DNA from: Sulfitobacter sp. SK011
GTDB lineage: Bacteria; Pseudomonadota; Alphaproteobacteria; Rhodobacterales; Rhodobacteraceae
Assembly: GCF_003352065.1 (NCBI RefSeq)
Contig: NZ_CP025803.1
Location: forward strand, 2,087,574-2,151,573
Length of the DNA: 64,000 nucleotides
Direction: 5' to 3'
Under the pieces are notes generated by a model. It searched no databases. It was not told where the DNA came from and saw only the letters and a list, made by a program, of their open reading frames with translations. Both the position numbers and the translations under genes were made by a program. Of this stretch, positions 36,170 to 45,709 are shown in pieces (position 1 is the first letter of the stretch; each line of letters opens with the position of its first letter).

Positions 36170-37345
36170 ATGCCGCGCCGCATCAGTATTCTGGGGGCCA
36201 CCGGATCCATCGGGCAGAATACCCTCGATCTGGTGCGCCGCAACGCGGCAGCCTACGACGTTGTGGCGCTGACCGGGGCGGGCAACATCGCGCAATTGGC
36301 CGCAGATGCGATGGAAATGCGGGCCGAAATCGCGGTAACAGCGCGGCCTGACCTGCTGGAGGATCTGCGCGATGCGCTGAAAGGGTCAGATGTCGAGGCC
36401 GCGGCAGGCGCGGATGCGGTTGTTGAGGCGGCCAGCCGTCCGGCAGATTGGATCATGTCGGCAATCGTGGGTGCCGCCGGGCTGGCACCGGGATTTGCCG
36501 CACTGGCGCAGGGATGCACGCTGGCGCTTGCCAACAAGGAATCGCTGGTGTGCGCCGGGCAGCTTTTGCTGGAAACGGCCCATACCCACGGCGCGACCAT
36601 ACTGCCCGTCGACAGCGAACATTCTGCGATATTTCAGGCCCTCGTCGGTGAAGATATCACAGCGGTGGAGCGGATCATCATCACCGCCAGCGGTGGCGCG
36701 TTTCGCGATTGGCCATTGGATAAACTGGCGCAGGCAACGCTGGATCAGGCGTCGTCCCATCCCAATTGGGACATGGGCCAGCGCATCACCATTGATTCCG
36801 CGTCAATGTTCAACAAGGCGATGGAAGTCATTGAAACCCGAGAGTTTTTCGGCGTCGAACCGGACCAGATCGAGGTGCTGGTGCACCCGCAGTCGATGGT
36901 GCACGCCCTGGTCGGGTTTCGCGATGGCGGCTTGATGGCGCATGTTGGCCCACCCGATATGCGCCATGCGATCGGATATGCGCTGCACCATCCGCACCGG
37001 GCACATCTCCCGGTGGAGCGTCTGGATCTGGCGGCTATCGGCCAGCTTGATTTCTCGACCCCCGACGATGCGCGTTGGCCCGCCCTGCGGCTGGCCCGCG
37101 AGGTTATGGGGACGGGCCGATTGATGGGAGCGGTGTTCAACGCCGCCAAGGAAACTGCATTGGACGGATTCATCGCAGGGCAGATCAATTTCACCCAGAT
37201 GGCCGAGGTGGTTGAGGACGCGATGACACAGCTTGATCGCCAGCCCGGCCATATTGATCTGAGCATGACCCTTGATAACGTGCACAAAGTGGACCATTTG
37301 GCACGTGAGGCGGCAAAAGCCGCGATTGAAAAAAGAGCAGGGTAG
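36170..37345 (+). CDS. dxr: 1-deoxy-D-xylulose-5-phosphate reductoisomerase
   Basis: 391 residues; second step of the MEP isoprenoid pathway, NADPH-dependent. The N-terminal NADPH loop is GATGSIGQNTLDL, the metal and substrate region includes LANKESLVCAG and PVDSEHSAIFQAL, and ASGGAFRDWP and TIDSASMFNKAMEVIE follow. It starts 6 bases after cdsA. Confidence 0.95.
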   Translation: MPRRISILGATGSIGQNTLDLVRRNAAAYDVVALTGAGNIAQLAADAMEMRAEIAVTARPDLLEDLRDALKGSDVEAAAGADAVVEAASRPADWIMSAIVGAAGLAPGFAALAQGCTLALANKESLVCAGQLLLETAHTHGATILPVDSEHSAIFQALVGEDITAVERIIITASGGAFRDWPLDKLAQATLDQASSHPNWDMGQRITIDSASMFNKAMEVIETREFFGVEPDQIEVLVHPQSMVHALVGFRDGGLMAHVGPPDMRHAIGYALHHPHRAHLPVERLDLAAIGQLDFSTPDDARWPALRLAREVMGTGRLMGAVFNAAKETALDGFIAGQINFTQMAEVVEDAMTQLDRQPGHIDLSMTLDNVHKVDHLAREAAKAAIEKRAG

Positions 37346-37349
37346 CGTT

Positions 37350-38702
37350 TTGGATATTTTGAGTTTGTTGCCGCAATTTGGCGGGCTGATCTGGACTTTG
37401 CTGGCATTTGTGGTCGCGCTGTCGGTCATCGTGGCGATCCATGAGTACGGCCACTACATCGTCGGGCGCTGGACAGGGATTAAGGCAGACGTGTTTTCAC
37501 TGGGGTTCGGCCCGGTGCTGTGGTCCCGTCGCGACAAACATGGCACCCGCTGGCAGATCGCCGCCTTGCCCTTTGGCGGCTTCGTGAAATTCGCAGGCGA
37601 CGCCAATGCCGCATCGGGCAAGGATGAGGCGGCGATGGCAGCGGTTGCTGATGACCCGGAGGCCAAGCGCCACACCATGCACGGTGCACCGCTTTGGGCG
37701 CGCACGCTCACAGTGGCAGCGGGGCCTGTGTTCAACTTTGCCCTGTCGATCATCATCTTTTTTGCAGTCGCGCTGACCGTTGGCGTGGCTCGGGACCCGC
37801 TGACTGTCGGCGAGATGCGCCCGCTGCCCAATGAGGCACAAGGTCTGCAGTCCGGAGATGAGATTGCGGGCATCAATGGTGTGACCACACCCAGTATGGA
37901 AGATGAAGAGGCCTATAATGATTTCATTGAAGGCATCCCACAGCAGCAGGTCCTCAATTACGACGTGGTGCGCGATGGCACCGCTCTGAGCGTTGATGGA
38001 CCCTATCTGTTGCCACCTTTGGTTAATCAGGTTGTGCCGCAATCAGCCGCCTTTCAGGCGGGGCTCAAATCAGGCGATGTCATCACGGGCGTGGATGGCG
38101 AGCCGATCTTTGCCTTTCAGCAATTGAAAACCGCCGTTGAGGCATCGGATGGTAAAGCGCTGCAGCTCAACGTCTGGCGGGCGGGCGAAAACCTTGAGTT
38201 TACCATGACCCCCAAGTCCACGGATGAGCCGCAGCCCGACGGCAGCTTTGTGAAAAACCTCCGCATCGGCATTGCCGGTGGGATGGCGTTCGAGGCTGCA
38301 ACCCAGGCACCCGGTCTGGGTGAGGCGCTTTGGGGCGGTGTGGCGAACACCTGGCGGATCATTGATGGGTCGTTGTCTGGTCTTAAACAGATGATCGTTG
38401 GCAACATCAGCACCTGTAATCTGTCAGGCCCGGTGGGTATCGCACAGACTTCCGGTGCCATGGCGAGCCAGGGCGCGCAGTCGTTCATCTACTTCATCGC
38501 CGTTTTGTCCACGGCTGTGGGACTGCTGAACCTCTTTCCGATCCCGGCGCTCGATGGCGGGCATCTGGTGTTTTATGCCTATGAGGCTGTGGCTGGCAAA
38601 CCACCCAGCGATGGTGCTTTGCGCGTCCTGATGACCGTTGGTGTGTCGCTGGTGCTGATGCTGATGGTCTTCGCGCTTGGGAACGATCTATTCTGCCCAT
38701 GA
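37350..38702 (+). CDS. rseP: RIP-type zinc metalloprotease RseP
   Basis: 450-residue site-2 protease that cuts anti-sigma factors and signal-peptide remnants inside the membrane. The zinc site H31-E-Y-G-H35 lies in the first span, two PDZ-like regions occupy the centre (around LQSGDEIAGINGV and LKSGDVITGVDGE), and the second active-site motif is LFPIPALDGGH. I chose TTG 37350, five bases after the dxr stop with GCAGGG upstream; no ATG gives a sensible N-terminus without running deep into dxr. Confidence 0.93.
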   Translation: MDILSLLPQFGGLIWTLLAFVVALSVIVAIHEYGHYIVGRWTGIKADVFSLGFGPVLWSRRDKHGTRWQIAALPFGGFVKFAGDANAASGKDEAAMAAVADDPEAKRHTMHGAPLWARTLTVAAGPVFNFALSIIIFFAVALTVGVARDPLTVGEMRPLPNEAQGLQSGDEIAGINGVTTPSMEDEEAYNDFIEGIPQQQVLNYDVVRDGTALSVDGPYLLPPLVNQVVPQSAAFQAGLKSGDVITGVDGEPIFAFQQLKTAVEASDGKALQLNVWRAGENLEFTMTPKSTDEPQPDGSFVKNLRIGIAGGMAFEAATQAPGLGEALWGGVANTWRIIDGSLSGLKQMIVGNISTCNLSGPVGIAQTSGAMASQGAQSFIYFIAVLSTAVGLLNLFPIPALDGGHLVFYAYEAVAGKPPSDGALRVLMTVGVSLVLMLMVFALGNDLFCP

Positions 38703-38727
38703 AGGGCAAGCCAAAAATAGGGGCCTC

Positions 38728-40242
38728 ATGACGCGGCTTATTCTGGTTCTTGGTGATCAACTGACACCGACGCTTTCGGCATTGGAACAGGCCACCCAAG
38801 GCGACATCATCGTGATGGCCGAAGTCGCGGATGAAACCACCTATGTGCCGCATCACCCCAAGAAGATTGCCTTTGTTCTGACCGCGATGCGCAAATTTGC
38901 GGCGCAACTGCGCAATGACGGGCTGACCGTGGTTTACACGAAACTGGATGATCCTGAAAATACGAGATCAATCACCGGCGAGCTGCTGCGCAGGGCCGCA
39001 GAATATGGCACCAGCACAGTGATTGCGACAGAACCGGGCGAATGGCGGCTGATTGCGGCATTGAACGATTTGCCACTGGACACAACGGTCCTGCCCGATA
39101 CGCGGTTCATCGCCTCACACGCCGAGTTCGAGGCATGGGCGAAAGACCGCAAGGAACTGCGGATGGAGTGGTTTTACCGTGACATGCGCCGCAAGACCGG
39201 GTTGTTGATGGACGGCGACAAGCCGGTCGGGGGCCAATGGAACTTTGATCATGACAACCGCAAGGCAGCGCCCAAGGACATTCATTATTTCGGCCCGATG
39301 CAGTTTGATCCTGACCCGGAGGTGATGGCGCTTGTCGCACAGCGCTTTGATCAGAATTTTGGTGATCTGGAACCGATGTGGTTTGCCACGGACAAGGAAC
39401 AGGTGCTGCGCCATTTTGAACGGTGGCTGCAGGACGCCTTGCCGCTTTTTGGCGACTTTCAGGATGCAATGCTCAACGAGAACAGGTTTCTTTATCACTC
39501 TGTCATTGGCCTTTACATCAACGCAGGCCTGCTTGATCCCCTGGCAGTCTGCCGCGCAGCGGAAGCCGAATATCAGGCGGGCCGCGCACCGATCAATGCC
39601 GTGGAAGGGTTCATCCGCCAGATCATCGGTTGGCGCGAATACATGCGTGGCATCTATTTCCTGCAAGGGCCGGAATACACGTCGCGCAACGTGCTGGGCC
39701 ACACCCGGGACCTGCCGGCCTTCTTTTGGGGCGCGGACACCTCGATGAACTGTGTTGCCAAAACGGTTGAGCAGACCAAGACAGACGCCTACGCCCATCA
39801 TATCCAGCGCCTGATGATCACCGGAAATTTCGCTCTGCTGGCGGGGATTGATCCGGGGAAGGTGCATGAATGGTATCTGGCGGTTTATGCCGATGCCTAT
39901 GAATGGGTTGAGGCCCCCAATGTCATCGGGATGAGCCAATATGCTGACGGCGGGATTGTGGGATCAAAACCATATGTGTCCTCAGGGGCCTATATCAGCC
40001 GCATGTCTGATTACTGCAAGAGCTGTGCCTACAAGGTCAAGGACAAGACCGGCAAGAATGCCTGTCCTTTCAACCTGCTGTACTGGGATTTCCTGATCCG
40101 CCACCGCGACCGGTTTTCAGGCAATGCACGGATGGGCAACATGTACCGCACCTGGGACCGGATGAAGCCCGATCATCAAAAGACGGTGCTGCAAGATGCA
40201 TCCCGTTTTCTGGCGCGGATGGACGCGGGCGACGCCGTCTAG
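38728..40242 (+). CDS. Cryptochrome/photolyase family protein with iron-sulfur cluster (PhrB/CryB type)
   Basis: 504 residues of the FeS-BCP branch, which includes the Agrobacterium (6-4) photolyase PhrB and Rhodobacter CryB. An N-terminal antenna-binding domain (MTRLILVLGDQLTP) precedes the FAD-binding helical domain (NAVEGFIRQIIGWREYMRG, RLMITGNFALLAG). Four cysteines at 342, 430, 433 and 446 have spacings 88, 3 and 13, equal to those I recall for the 4Fe-4S ligands of PhrB. ATG 38728 has AGGGG before it. It lies 25 bases after rseP, so it may be cotranscribed with envelope genes. Repair versus light-signalling role is not decidable here. Confidence 0.9.
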   Translation: MTRLILVLGDQLTPTLSALEQATQGDIIVMAEVADETTYVPHHPKKIAFVLTAMRKFAAQLRNDGLTVVYTKLDDPENTRSITGELLRRAAEYGTSTVIATEPGEWRLIAALNDLPLDTTVLPDTRFIASHAEFEAWAKDRKELRMEWFYRDMRRKTGLLMDGDKPVGGQWNFDHDNRKAAPKDIHYFGPMQFDPDPEVMALVAQRFDQNFGDLEPMWFATDKEQVLRHFERWLQDALPLFGDFQDAMLNENRFLYHSVIGLYINAGLLDPLAVCRAAEAEYQAGRAPINAVEGFIRQIIGWREYMRGIYFLQGPEYTSRNVLGHTRDLPAFFWGADTSMNCVAKTVEQTKTDAYAHHIQRLMITGNFALLAGIDPGKVHEWYLAVYADAYEWVEAPNVIGMSQYADGGIVGSKPYVSSGAYISRMSDYCKSCAYKVKDKTGKNACPFNLLYWDFLIRHRDRFSGNARMGNMYRTWDRMKPDHQKTVLQDASRFLARMDAGDAV

Positions 40243-40380
40243 GACCGCGGGGCGGTGCACCGGTTAGGGGTATTTCTTATCCTGAGCAAACATCCGCAAT
40301 CGCCATATTCCGGCCACATTTGGTCAAACTCGTGCCTTAATCCTTTGTTAGGACTTGATGCGTTGCCAAAGGAGCACGAC

Positions 40381-40506
40381 ATGCAAGCGATTCAAAGTTC
40401 ATACCGGGGCCTGAGCCTGTTGATGGAACTCAACTGGGATCGCGTCCTTTATGTGGCCACCATTGCCTTCGCGCTGGCCGCAGGCGCCTTTGTCGGATCT
40501 CTTTGA
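40381..40506 (+). CDS. 41-residue single-span membrane protein
   Basis: ATG 40381 follows AAGGAG by six bases, an excellent ribosome site. The peptide has an amphipathic start (MQAIQSSYRGLSLLMELNWD) and one hydrophobic span (VLYVATIAFALAAGAFVG). The function is unknown. It lies about 140 bases after the photolyase gene and about 140 before bamA, probably with its own promoter (TTGTTAGGACTTG-type sequence upstream is unconvincing). Confidence 0.7.
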   Translation: MQAIQSSYRGLSLLMELNWDRVLYVATIAFALAAGAFVGSL

Positions 40507-40532
40507 TTGATCTGCCAACCCACTGTATGATG

Positions 40533-40614
40533 TCTAACTGGGTTAGATAACTGCATTATGTAGTGAATTTTTACCACCGATGGTTTTGACAAACGGCGAT
40601 AACCTGCGTACTCA
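40533..40614 (+). promoter_or_regulatory. Probable bamA promoter and upstream palindrome
   Basis: TTGACA (40586-40591), a 17-base spacer and TACTCA (40609-40614) make a housekeeping-type promoter 36 bases before bamA. Upstream, TCTAAC-TGG-GTTAGA (40533-40547) is a perfect palindrome with 6-bp arms, and GGGTTAGA recurs just before the bamA start. The protein that would read it is unknown. Confidence 0.5.
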
Positions 40615-40649
40615 GGACGTCAATGATGTCTTAAGATTGGGTTAGAACC

Positions 40650-43022
40650 ATGGGGCTGAGGATTGAAGGCGCTGCGCCTTCCGAGCGGGCAATAACGAAA
40701 ACACTGTCGAACTTAATGCGCGGGGTCTCTGTTTGTGCCCTGTTGTCAACGGCTTGGATGGCACCTGCCACACAAGTTCTTGCGCAGAGTTATCAGTTCA
40801 ACAGCGTCGTGATCAACGGCAACGAGCGGATCGGCGACAGCGCCATTCTGGCAAGGGCCGGAATCAGGCGCGGTGCACCGGTCAGTGGTGGTCAATTAAA
40901 TGACGCCTACCAGAACCTGCAAAACTCGGGTCTGTTCGAAACTGTTGCCATTGAGCCGCGTGGCAGCACGCTGGTCATCACCGTGACGGAATTGCCCACG
41001 CTGAACCGCGTGCGGTTTGAGGGCAACAAGCGGATCAAGGACGAAGTGCTGGAAGGGGTGATCAACTCGACCGAACGGCGCGTCTTTAATCCTGCGCAAG
41101 CAGAGGCAGATGCCGCGGCGATTGCGGAGGCCTATAGCAGCGATGGCCGTTTGTCGGCCCGTGTGCAGCCCCGCGTTATCCGTCGCAATCAAAACCGCGT
41201 CGATCTGGTGTTTGAAATTTTCGAAGGCGACAACATCGAGATTGAACGCCTGAGCTTTGTCGGCAATCGCATCTATTCGGACCGCCGCCTGCGCCGCGTG
41301 CTGGACACCAAGCAGGCGGGCCTGTTCCGCCGTCTGGTCAGACGCGATACGCTGGTCGAAAGCCGCATCGACGTGGATAAGCAATTGCTGCGTGATTTCT
41401 ATCTGTCGCGCGGATATGTGGACATGCGCACCTCGGCAGTTAACGCTGAACTGACCGAAGAACGTGACGGTTATTTTGTGGCGTTCAACATCACCGAAGG
41501 ACAGCAATTCAAGTTTGGTGAGATCAATGTGGTCTCGGAAATGCCGAACGTGGATGCAAACGCCTATCGCCAGATTGTGAAAGTGCGCCCCGGCGTGGTC
41601 TATTCGCCCACCCTGGTTGAGGCCGATATCGCCCGTCTGGAACGTCAGGCAATCCGCGATGGGGTGGATTTCCTGCGTGTTGAACCGCAGGTCGAGCGGA
41701 ACGACCGTGATCTGTCGCTGAACATTACATATGTACTGAGCCGTGGACCACGGGTCTTTGTCGAACGCATCGACATCGAAGGCAACACAACCACGCTTGA
41801 CCGCGTCGTCCGGCGTGAATTCGATGCGGTAGAGGGCGACCCCTTCAACCCGCGCGAAATCCGGCAGGCCGCGGAACGGATACGCGCCCTTGGCTATTTC
41901 GAAACGGCAGAGGTCAACGCCCGCGAAGGATCCAGCAGCGAACAGGTTGTCGTTGATGTGAACGTTGAGGAAAAACCAACGGGGTCTCTGAACTTTGGTG
42001 GTACATTCTCGAACAACGATGGCATCGGTCTGGCGGTCAGTTTCTCTGAGTCCAACTTTCTTGGACGCGGACAGAAATTGGCCCTCACGGTTTCAACCGC
42101 GTCAGAGGCGACACGCTATGGCATCAATTTCGTTGAGCCGCGCCTGTTGGGTCGCGACGTGGCGCTTGGTTTGAACCTTGACTATGCCGAAACCAATTCG
42201 TCGTTCTCTTCTTATGATTCAAACAGATTCATTTTTCAGCCAAGTCTGACATTCCCCATTGGCGAAAACAGCCGGCTGTCTCTGCGATACAGCTTTCAAG
42301 ATATTGAGTTGATTGATCGCGATGTTGCGCCGGCGCAAACCAATGGCGGGATTGTTCAAAGCGATATTAACGCAGGATCTCTTTCCTCGTCGTCGCTTGG
42401 TTACGCCTACGCATATGACACACGCGCAACGGGGCTTGATCCGACGTCTGGCATTCTGTTTGAATTTTCGCAGGACTTTGCCGGCTTGGGCGGCGACAAC
42501 AAGTACATCAAAACTGTGGCCAAAGTCACCGGCGAAAAGAAAATCTTTAACGAAGATGTGACGTTGCGCGCGACGCTCGAAGGCGGCGCATTGGCATGGC
42601 AAAGCGGCACAAACCGCGTTGTGGACCGGTTTATTCTTGGGCCGTCCGACATTCGTGGATTTGAACCCGGTGGCATCGGTCCGCGTGAGATAGGTGGCAC
42701 ACTTGATGATCCCTTGGGTGGTAATCTCTATGTTGTGGCACGCTTTGAGGCTGAATTCCCGCTGGGCCTGCCAGAGGAATATGGGATCAATGGCGGCCTC
42801 TTTTATGACGTCGGGAACCTGTGGGATCTAAGCGATGTGAACACCGGTGCGGCAACTGGCACCGTGGTTGGCGAAAGCGGCTCTTTCCGTCATGTTGTGG
42901 GCGTATCATTGTTCTGGGACACACCTGTGGGTCCGCTGCAGTTCAATATCTCGAAAGCGTTGAAGAGCGAAACCTTCGACAAAGAACAGAGCTTTGAAGT
43001 CACTCTGCGCACGACGTTCTGA
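40650..43022 (+). CDS. bamA: Outer membrane protein assembly factor BamA
   Basis: 790 residues. A signal peptide (through ATQVLAQ, about residue 46) is followed by five POTRA domains (about 50-420, opening YQFNSVVINGNERIGDSAIL) and a 16-strand beta-barrel with the conserved DPLGGNLYVVARFEAEFPLG region and terminal phenylalanine of TLRTTF. It inserts beta-barrel proteins in the outer membrane. ATG 40650 gives a long n-region; ATG 40716 (MRGVSVCALLS) would give a more typical signal peptide, but neither has a strong ribosome site. Confidence 0.95.
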   Translation: MGLRIEGAAPSERAITKTLSNLMRGVSVCALLSTAWMAPATQVLAQSYQFNSVVINGNERIGDSAILARAGIRRGAPVSGGQLNDAYQNLQNSGLFETVAIEPRGSTLVITVTELPTLNRVRFEGNKRIKDEVLEGVINSTERRVFNPAQAEADAAAIAEAYSSDGRLSARVQPRVIRRNQNRVDLVFEIFEGDNIEIERLSFVGNRIYSDRRLRRVLDTKQAGLFRRLVRRDTLVESRIDVDKQLLRDFYLSRGYVDMRTSAVNAELTEERDGYFVAFNITEGQQFKFGEINVVSEMPNVDANAYRQIVKVRPGVVYSPTLVEADIARLERQAIRDGVDFLRVEPQVERNDRDLSLNITYVLSRGPRVFVERIDIEGNTTTLDRVVRREFDAVEGDPFNPREIRQAAERIRALGYFETAEVNAREGSSSEQVVVDVNVEEKPTGSLNFGGTFSNNDGIGLAVSFSESNFLGRGQKLALTVSTASEATRYGINFVEPRLLGRDVALGLNLDYAETNSSFSSYDSNRFIFQPSLTFPIGENSRLSLRYSFQDIELIDRDVAPAQTNGGIVQSDINAGSLSSSSLGYAYAYDTRATGLDPTSGILFEFSQDFAGLGGDNKYIKTVAKVTGEKKIFNEDVTLRATLEGGALAWQSGTNRVVDRFILGPSDIRGFEPGGIGPREIGGTLDDPLGGNLYVVARFEAEFPLGLPEEYGINGGLFYDVGNLWDLSDVNTGAATGTVVGESGSFRHVVGVSLFWDTPVGPLQFNISKALKSETFDKEQSFEVTLRTTF

Positions 43023-43026
43023 TCTG

Positions 43027-43599
43027 ATGATCGGCCCGCGTGCCATCGTGATACTGGTGCTGGCCCTTTTGGGGGCCGCACCTCTTTCTGCCCAATCCCA
43101 AACCGACATTCCGCTTGAACGCGGCGTGGTGAGCAGCCCGATTTTGACCATCGATTCTGACCGGGTTTTTCAGGAAAGCGAATTTGGCTTGCGGGTCGCG
43201 CAGGAGATCGAGATCGAGGGGAATAAACTCGCCGCTGAAAACGATCAGATCGCGACGGATCTGGAGGCCGAGGAAAAGGCATTGACCGCCCAGCGCGCCG
43301 ATATGGCCCCGGAAGATTTTCGCGTTCTGGCAGATGCATTCGACAAGAAGGTTCAACAGATACGGCAGGAACAGGCGGCCAAGGGACGTGCCTTGAACGC
43401 CTTGCTGGATGAGGAACGCGACGTGTTTCTGAGCGCCGCGGCCCCAGTGTTGGAACGGTTGATGCGCGATGCAGGGGCGGCCGTTATTCTCGACCGGCGC
43501 ACCGTCTTTGTCAGCGCGTCTACGGTTGAGATCACAGATGATGCCATTGCGTTGCTGAATGAAACAATAGGCAGCGGTACGGCGACGCCCAAGCCCTGA
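43027..43599 (+). CDS. skp: OmpH/Skp family periplasmic chaperone
   Basis: 190 residues with a signal peptide (about 1-23, ending PLSAQ), a strand region ILTIDSDRVFQESEFG and a long charged helical arm (about 60-135, rich in A, E, D and K) that forms the tentacles of the Skp trimer. It carries unfolded outer-membrane proteins to BAM. It starts four bases after the bamA stop, the usual order. Confidence 0.88.
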   Translation: MIGPRAIVILVLALLGAAPLSAQSQTDIPLERGVVSSPILTIDSDRVFQESEFGLRVAQEIEIEGNKLAAENDQIATDLEAEEKALTAQRADMAPEDFRVLADAFDKKVQQIRQEQAAKGRALNALLDEERDVFLSAAAPVLERLMRDAGAAVILDRRTVFVSASTVEITDDAIALLNETIGSGTATPKP

Positions 43600-43662
43600 C
43601 GCTTGCCCCGAGGCTGCGGAATTGGTAGCCATTTGTAAATAATTGCAAAAGACGGACAGCCA

Positions 43663-44133
43663 ATGACCCAAGAGAAAAAGCGCGCCGACATTCAGATGAT
43701 CCAGCGCATTCTGCCGCACCGCTATCCCTTTCTTCTGGTCGACAAAGTCGAAGAGATCGACGGCACCGCATCCGCCGTCGGATATAAGAACGTCACCATG
43801 AACGAACCCCACTTTCAGGGCCATTTCCCCGGCACACCCATCATGCCCGGTGTGACAATTGTCGAGGCGATGGCCCAGACCGCAGGTGTGATGGTCGGCG
43901 TTGCCCTTGATCAGATGGACCGCGACATGCTGATCTATTTCATGTCCATTGATAACTGCAAATTCCGTCGCAAAGTTGTACCGGGTGACGTTTTGCGCAT
44001 GGATCTCAAGACGGTGCGCGGCAAGGCGGGCGGCAAGGTCTGGCGCTTTGCGGGTGTGGCCACGGTTGATGGCGAAATGGCCGCCGAGGCCGAATTCATG
44101 GCGATGCTCGACCTTCCAAAAGTCTCTGCATGA
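43663..44133 (+). CDS. fabZ: 3-hydroxyacyl-[acyl-carrier-protein] dehydratase FabZ
   Basis: 156 residues of the hot-dog fold. The active site is [20 protein letters not shown], with the catalytic histidine and glutamate. [15 protein letters not shown] is the family N-terminus. It dehydrates 3-hydroxyacyl-ACP in fatty-acid synthesis. The stop overlaps lpxA by ATGA. Confidence 0.95.
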   Translation: MTQEKKRADIQMIQRILPHRYPFLLVDKVEEIDGTASAVGYKNVTMNEPHFQGHFPGTPIMPGVTIVEAMAQTAGVMVGVALDQMDRDMLIYFMSIDNCKFRRKVVPGDVLRMDLKTVRGKAGGKVWRFAGVATVDGEMAAEAEFMAMLDLPKVSA

Positions 44134-44912
44134 GCAAAATTCACGCCTCAGCGGTGATTGAACCGGGCGCGCAAGTGGATCCATCGGCGCGCATTGGGCC
44201 GTTTTGCATGATCGGGCCAGATGTGGTGATACACGCGGATGTGGTTGTAAAAAGCCACGTGGTGATCTCTGGCCAGACGGAAGTGGGCGAGGGCACCGTG
44301 ATTTTTCCATTTGCTGTCATTGGTGAAATACCTCAGGACCTGAAATTCAAGGGCGAGGCGAGCCGGTTGGTCATCGGAAAACGCAACCGCATCCGCGAGC
44401 ATGTCACCATGAACTGCGGTACCGAGGGCGGCGGCGGATTGACGTCGGTGGGCGATGACGGGTTGTTCATGGCGGGATGCCACATTGCCCATGATGCGAT
44501 CATCGGCAACCGGGTGATTGTGGTGAACTCAGCGGCCATCGCCGGACATTGTGTGATCGAGGATGACGTGATCATCGGCGGGTTGTCGGGCATTCATCAA
44601 TGGGTGCGCGTGGGGCATGGGGCCATCATTGGCGCTGTGACCATGGTGACAAATGATGTGATCCCGTACGGGCTGGTGCAGGCACCGCGCGGTGATCTGG
44701 ATGGGCTCAACCTCGTCGGTCTGAAACGGCGCGGCGTGGCACGCACTGACATCACCGCGCTGCGGGCCGCTTTTCAAATGCTGGCACAGGGAGAAGGCAC
44801 GTTCCATGACCGTGCACAGCGCTTGGGCGAAGAGACAAGCAGCGATTATGTGCATGAAATCGTTGATTTTATCATGGCCGACACGGGCCGTCATTTCCTG
44901 ACCCCCAAATGA
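44130..44912 (+). CDS. lpxA: Acyl-ACP--UDP-N-acetylglucosamine O-acyltransferase
   Basis: 260 residues; first step of lipid A synthesis. The left-handed beta-helix is evident from isoleucine/valine hexapeptides ([25 protein letters not shown]). [20 protein letters not shown] holds conserved residues, and a helical C-terminal cap follows. Coupled by ATGA on both sides, to fabZ and lpxI. Confidence 0.95.
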   Translation: MSKIHASAVIEPGAQVDPSARIGPFCMIGPDVVIHADVVVKSHVVISGQTEVGEGTVIFPFAVIGEIPQDLKFKGEASRLVIGKRNRIREHVTMNCGTEGGGGLTSVGDDGLFMAGCHIAHDAIIGNRVIVVNSAAIAGHCVIEDDVIIGGLSGIHQWVRVGHGAIIGAVTMVTNDVIPYGLVQAPRGDLDGLNLVGLKRRGVARTDITALRAAFQMLAQGEGTFHDRAQRLGEETSSDYVHEIVDFIMADTGRHFLTPK

Positions 44913-45709
44913 CCCTGGCGCTGATCGCAGGAAACGGTGCATTGCCCGCACAAGTTGTTCAGGCTCAGGCAGAGCGGCCATTGATCTGTGTGTTTGACGA
45001 AAGCAAGCCTGATGATGTGACCGCCGATCTGACCTTCCGGCTTGAAACGCTGGGGTCGCTGCTGCTGAATCTGGGCACGCGCGGGGTGACGCAGGTGTGT
45101 TTTTGTGGCGGGATCGACCGCCCGACATTTGATCCCGCGAAACTGGATGCTGAGACGGCAGCGCTGGTCCCCATGCTCAAAGAAGCACTGGCAGCGGGTG
45201 ACAATGGCGCGTTGCAGGTGATCAAGGATATTTTTGAACAAACCGGGTTCACTGTCGTTGGGGTGGATCAACTGCTTCCCGATCTGGTGGCCCCGCCCGG
45301 CGTGTTGTCGGAAAAATGGCCGGACGCGCAGATGCGCCGCGATGCCGCGCGCGGCGAACAGGTCTTGGCAGGCCTTGCACCGCTGGACATCGGACAGGCC
45401 TGTGTGATCGGTGCCGAACAGGTGTTGGGGATCGAAACAATTGGTGGAACTGCACATTTGCTGGCGACCCTGCCAGACAGGGTGCGTAGTGTCTCAGCAA
45501 TTCTATGCAAAGGCCCCAAGGAGGGGCAGATCAGAGAGATCGACATGCCCACCATCGGTCCCGCGACCATTGAACAGGCCCACGCCGCCGGTCTGGTTGG
45601 TGTGATCATCGATGCAGGCGATGTGATCCTTCTTGACGCGGACAAATGCACAGCACTGGCGGATCAGTTCGGCATGGTCCTGTGGTCCCGGCGCGGGGGC
45701 GAGGGGTGA
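44909..45709 (+). CDS. lpxI: UDP-2,3-diacylglucosamine diphosphatase LpxI
   Basis: 266 residues of the LpxI (former DUF1009) family that cleaves UDP-2,3-diacylglucosamine to lipid X, in place of the LpxH of enteric bacteria. It starts with LALIAGNGALPAQVVQAQ, and the C-terminal catalytic domain includes DIGQACVIGAEQVLGIETIGG, CKGPKEGQIREIDMPTIG and AGDVILLD. Its position between lpxA and lpxB confirms the role. The stop overlaps the lpxB GTG start. Confidence 0.93.
   Translation: MTLALIAGNGALPAQVVQAQAERPLICVFDESKPDDVTADLTFRLETLGSLLLNLGTRGVTQVCFCGGIDRPTFDPAKLDAETAALVPMLKEALAAGDNGALQVIKDIFEQTGFTVVGVDQLLPDLVAPPGVLSEKWPDAQMRRDAARGEQVLAGLAPLDIGQACVIGAEQVLGIETIGGTAHLLATLPDRVRSVSAILCKGPKEGQIREIDMPTIGPATIEQAHAAGLVGVIIDAGDVILLDADKCTALADQFGMVLWSRRGGEG

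Noticed and set aside
43000..44310. 436-codon minus-strand frame across skp, fabZ and lpxA
   Set aside because: It mirrors three confirmed genes on the other strand; composition is that of a reversed GC-rich coding strand.
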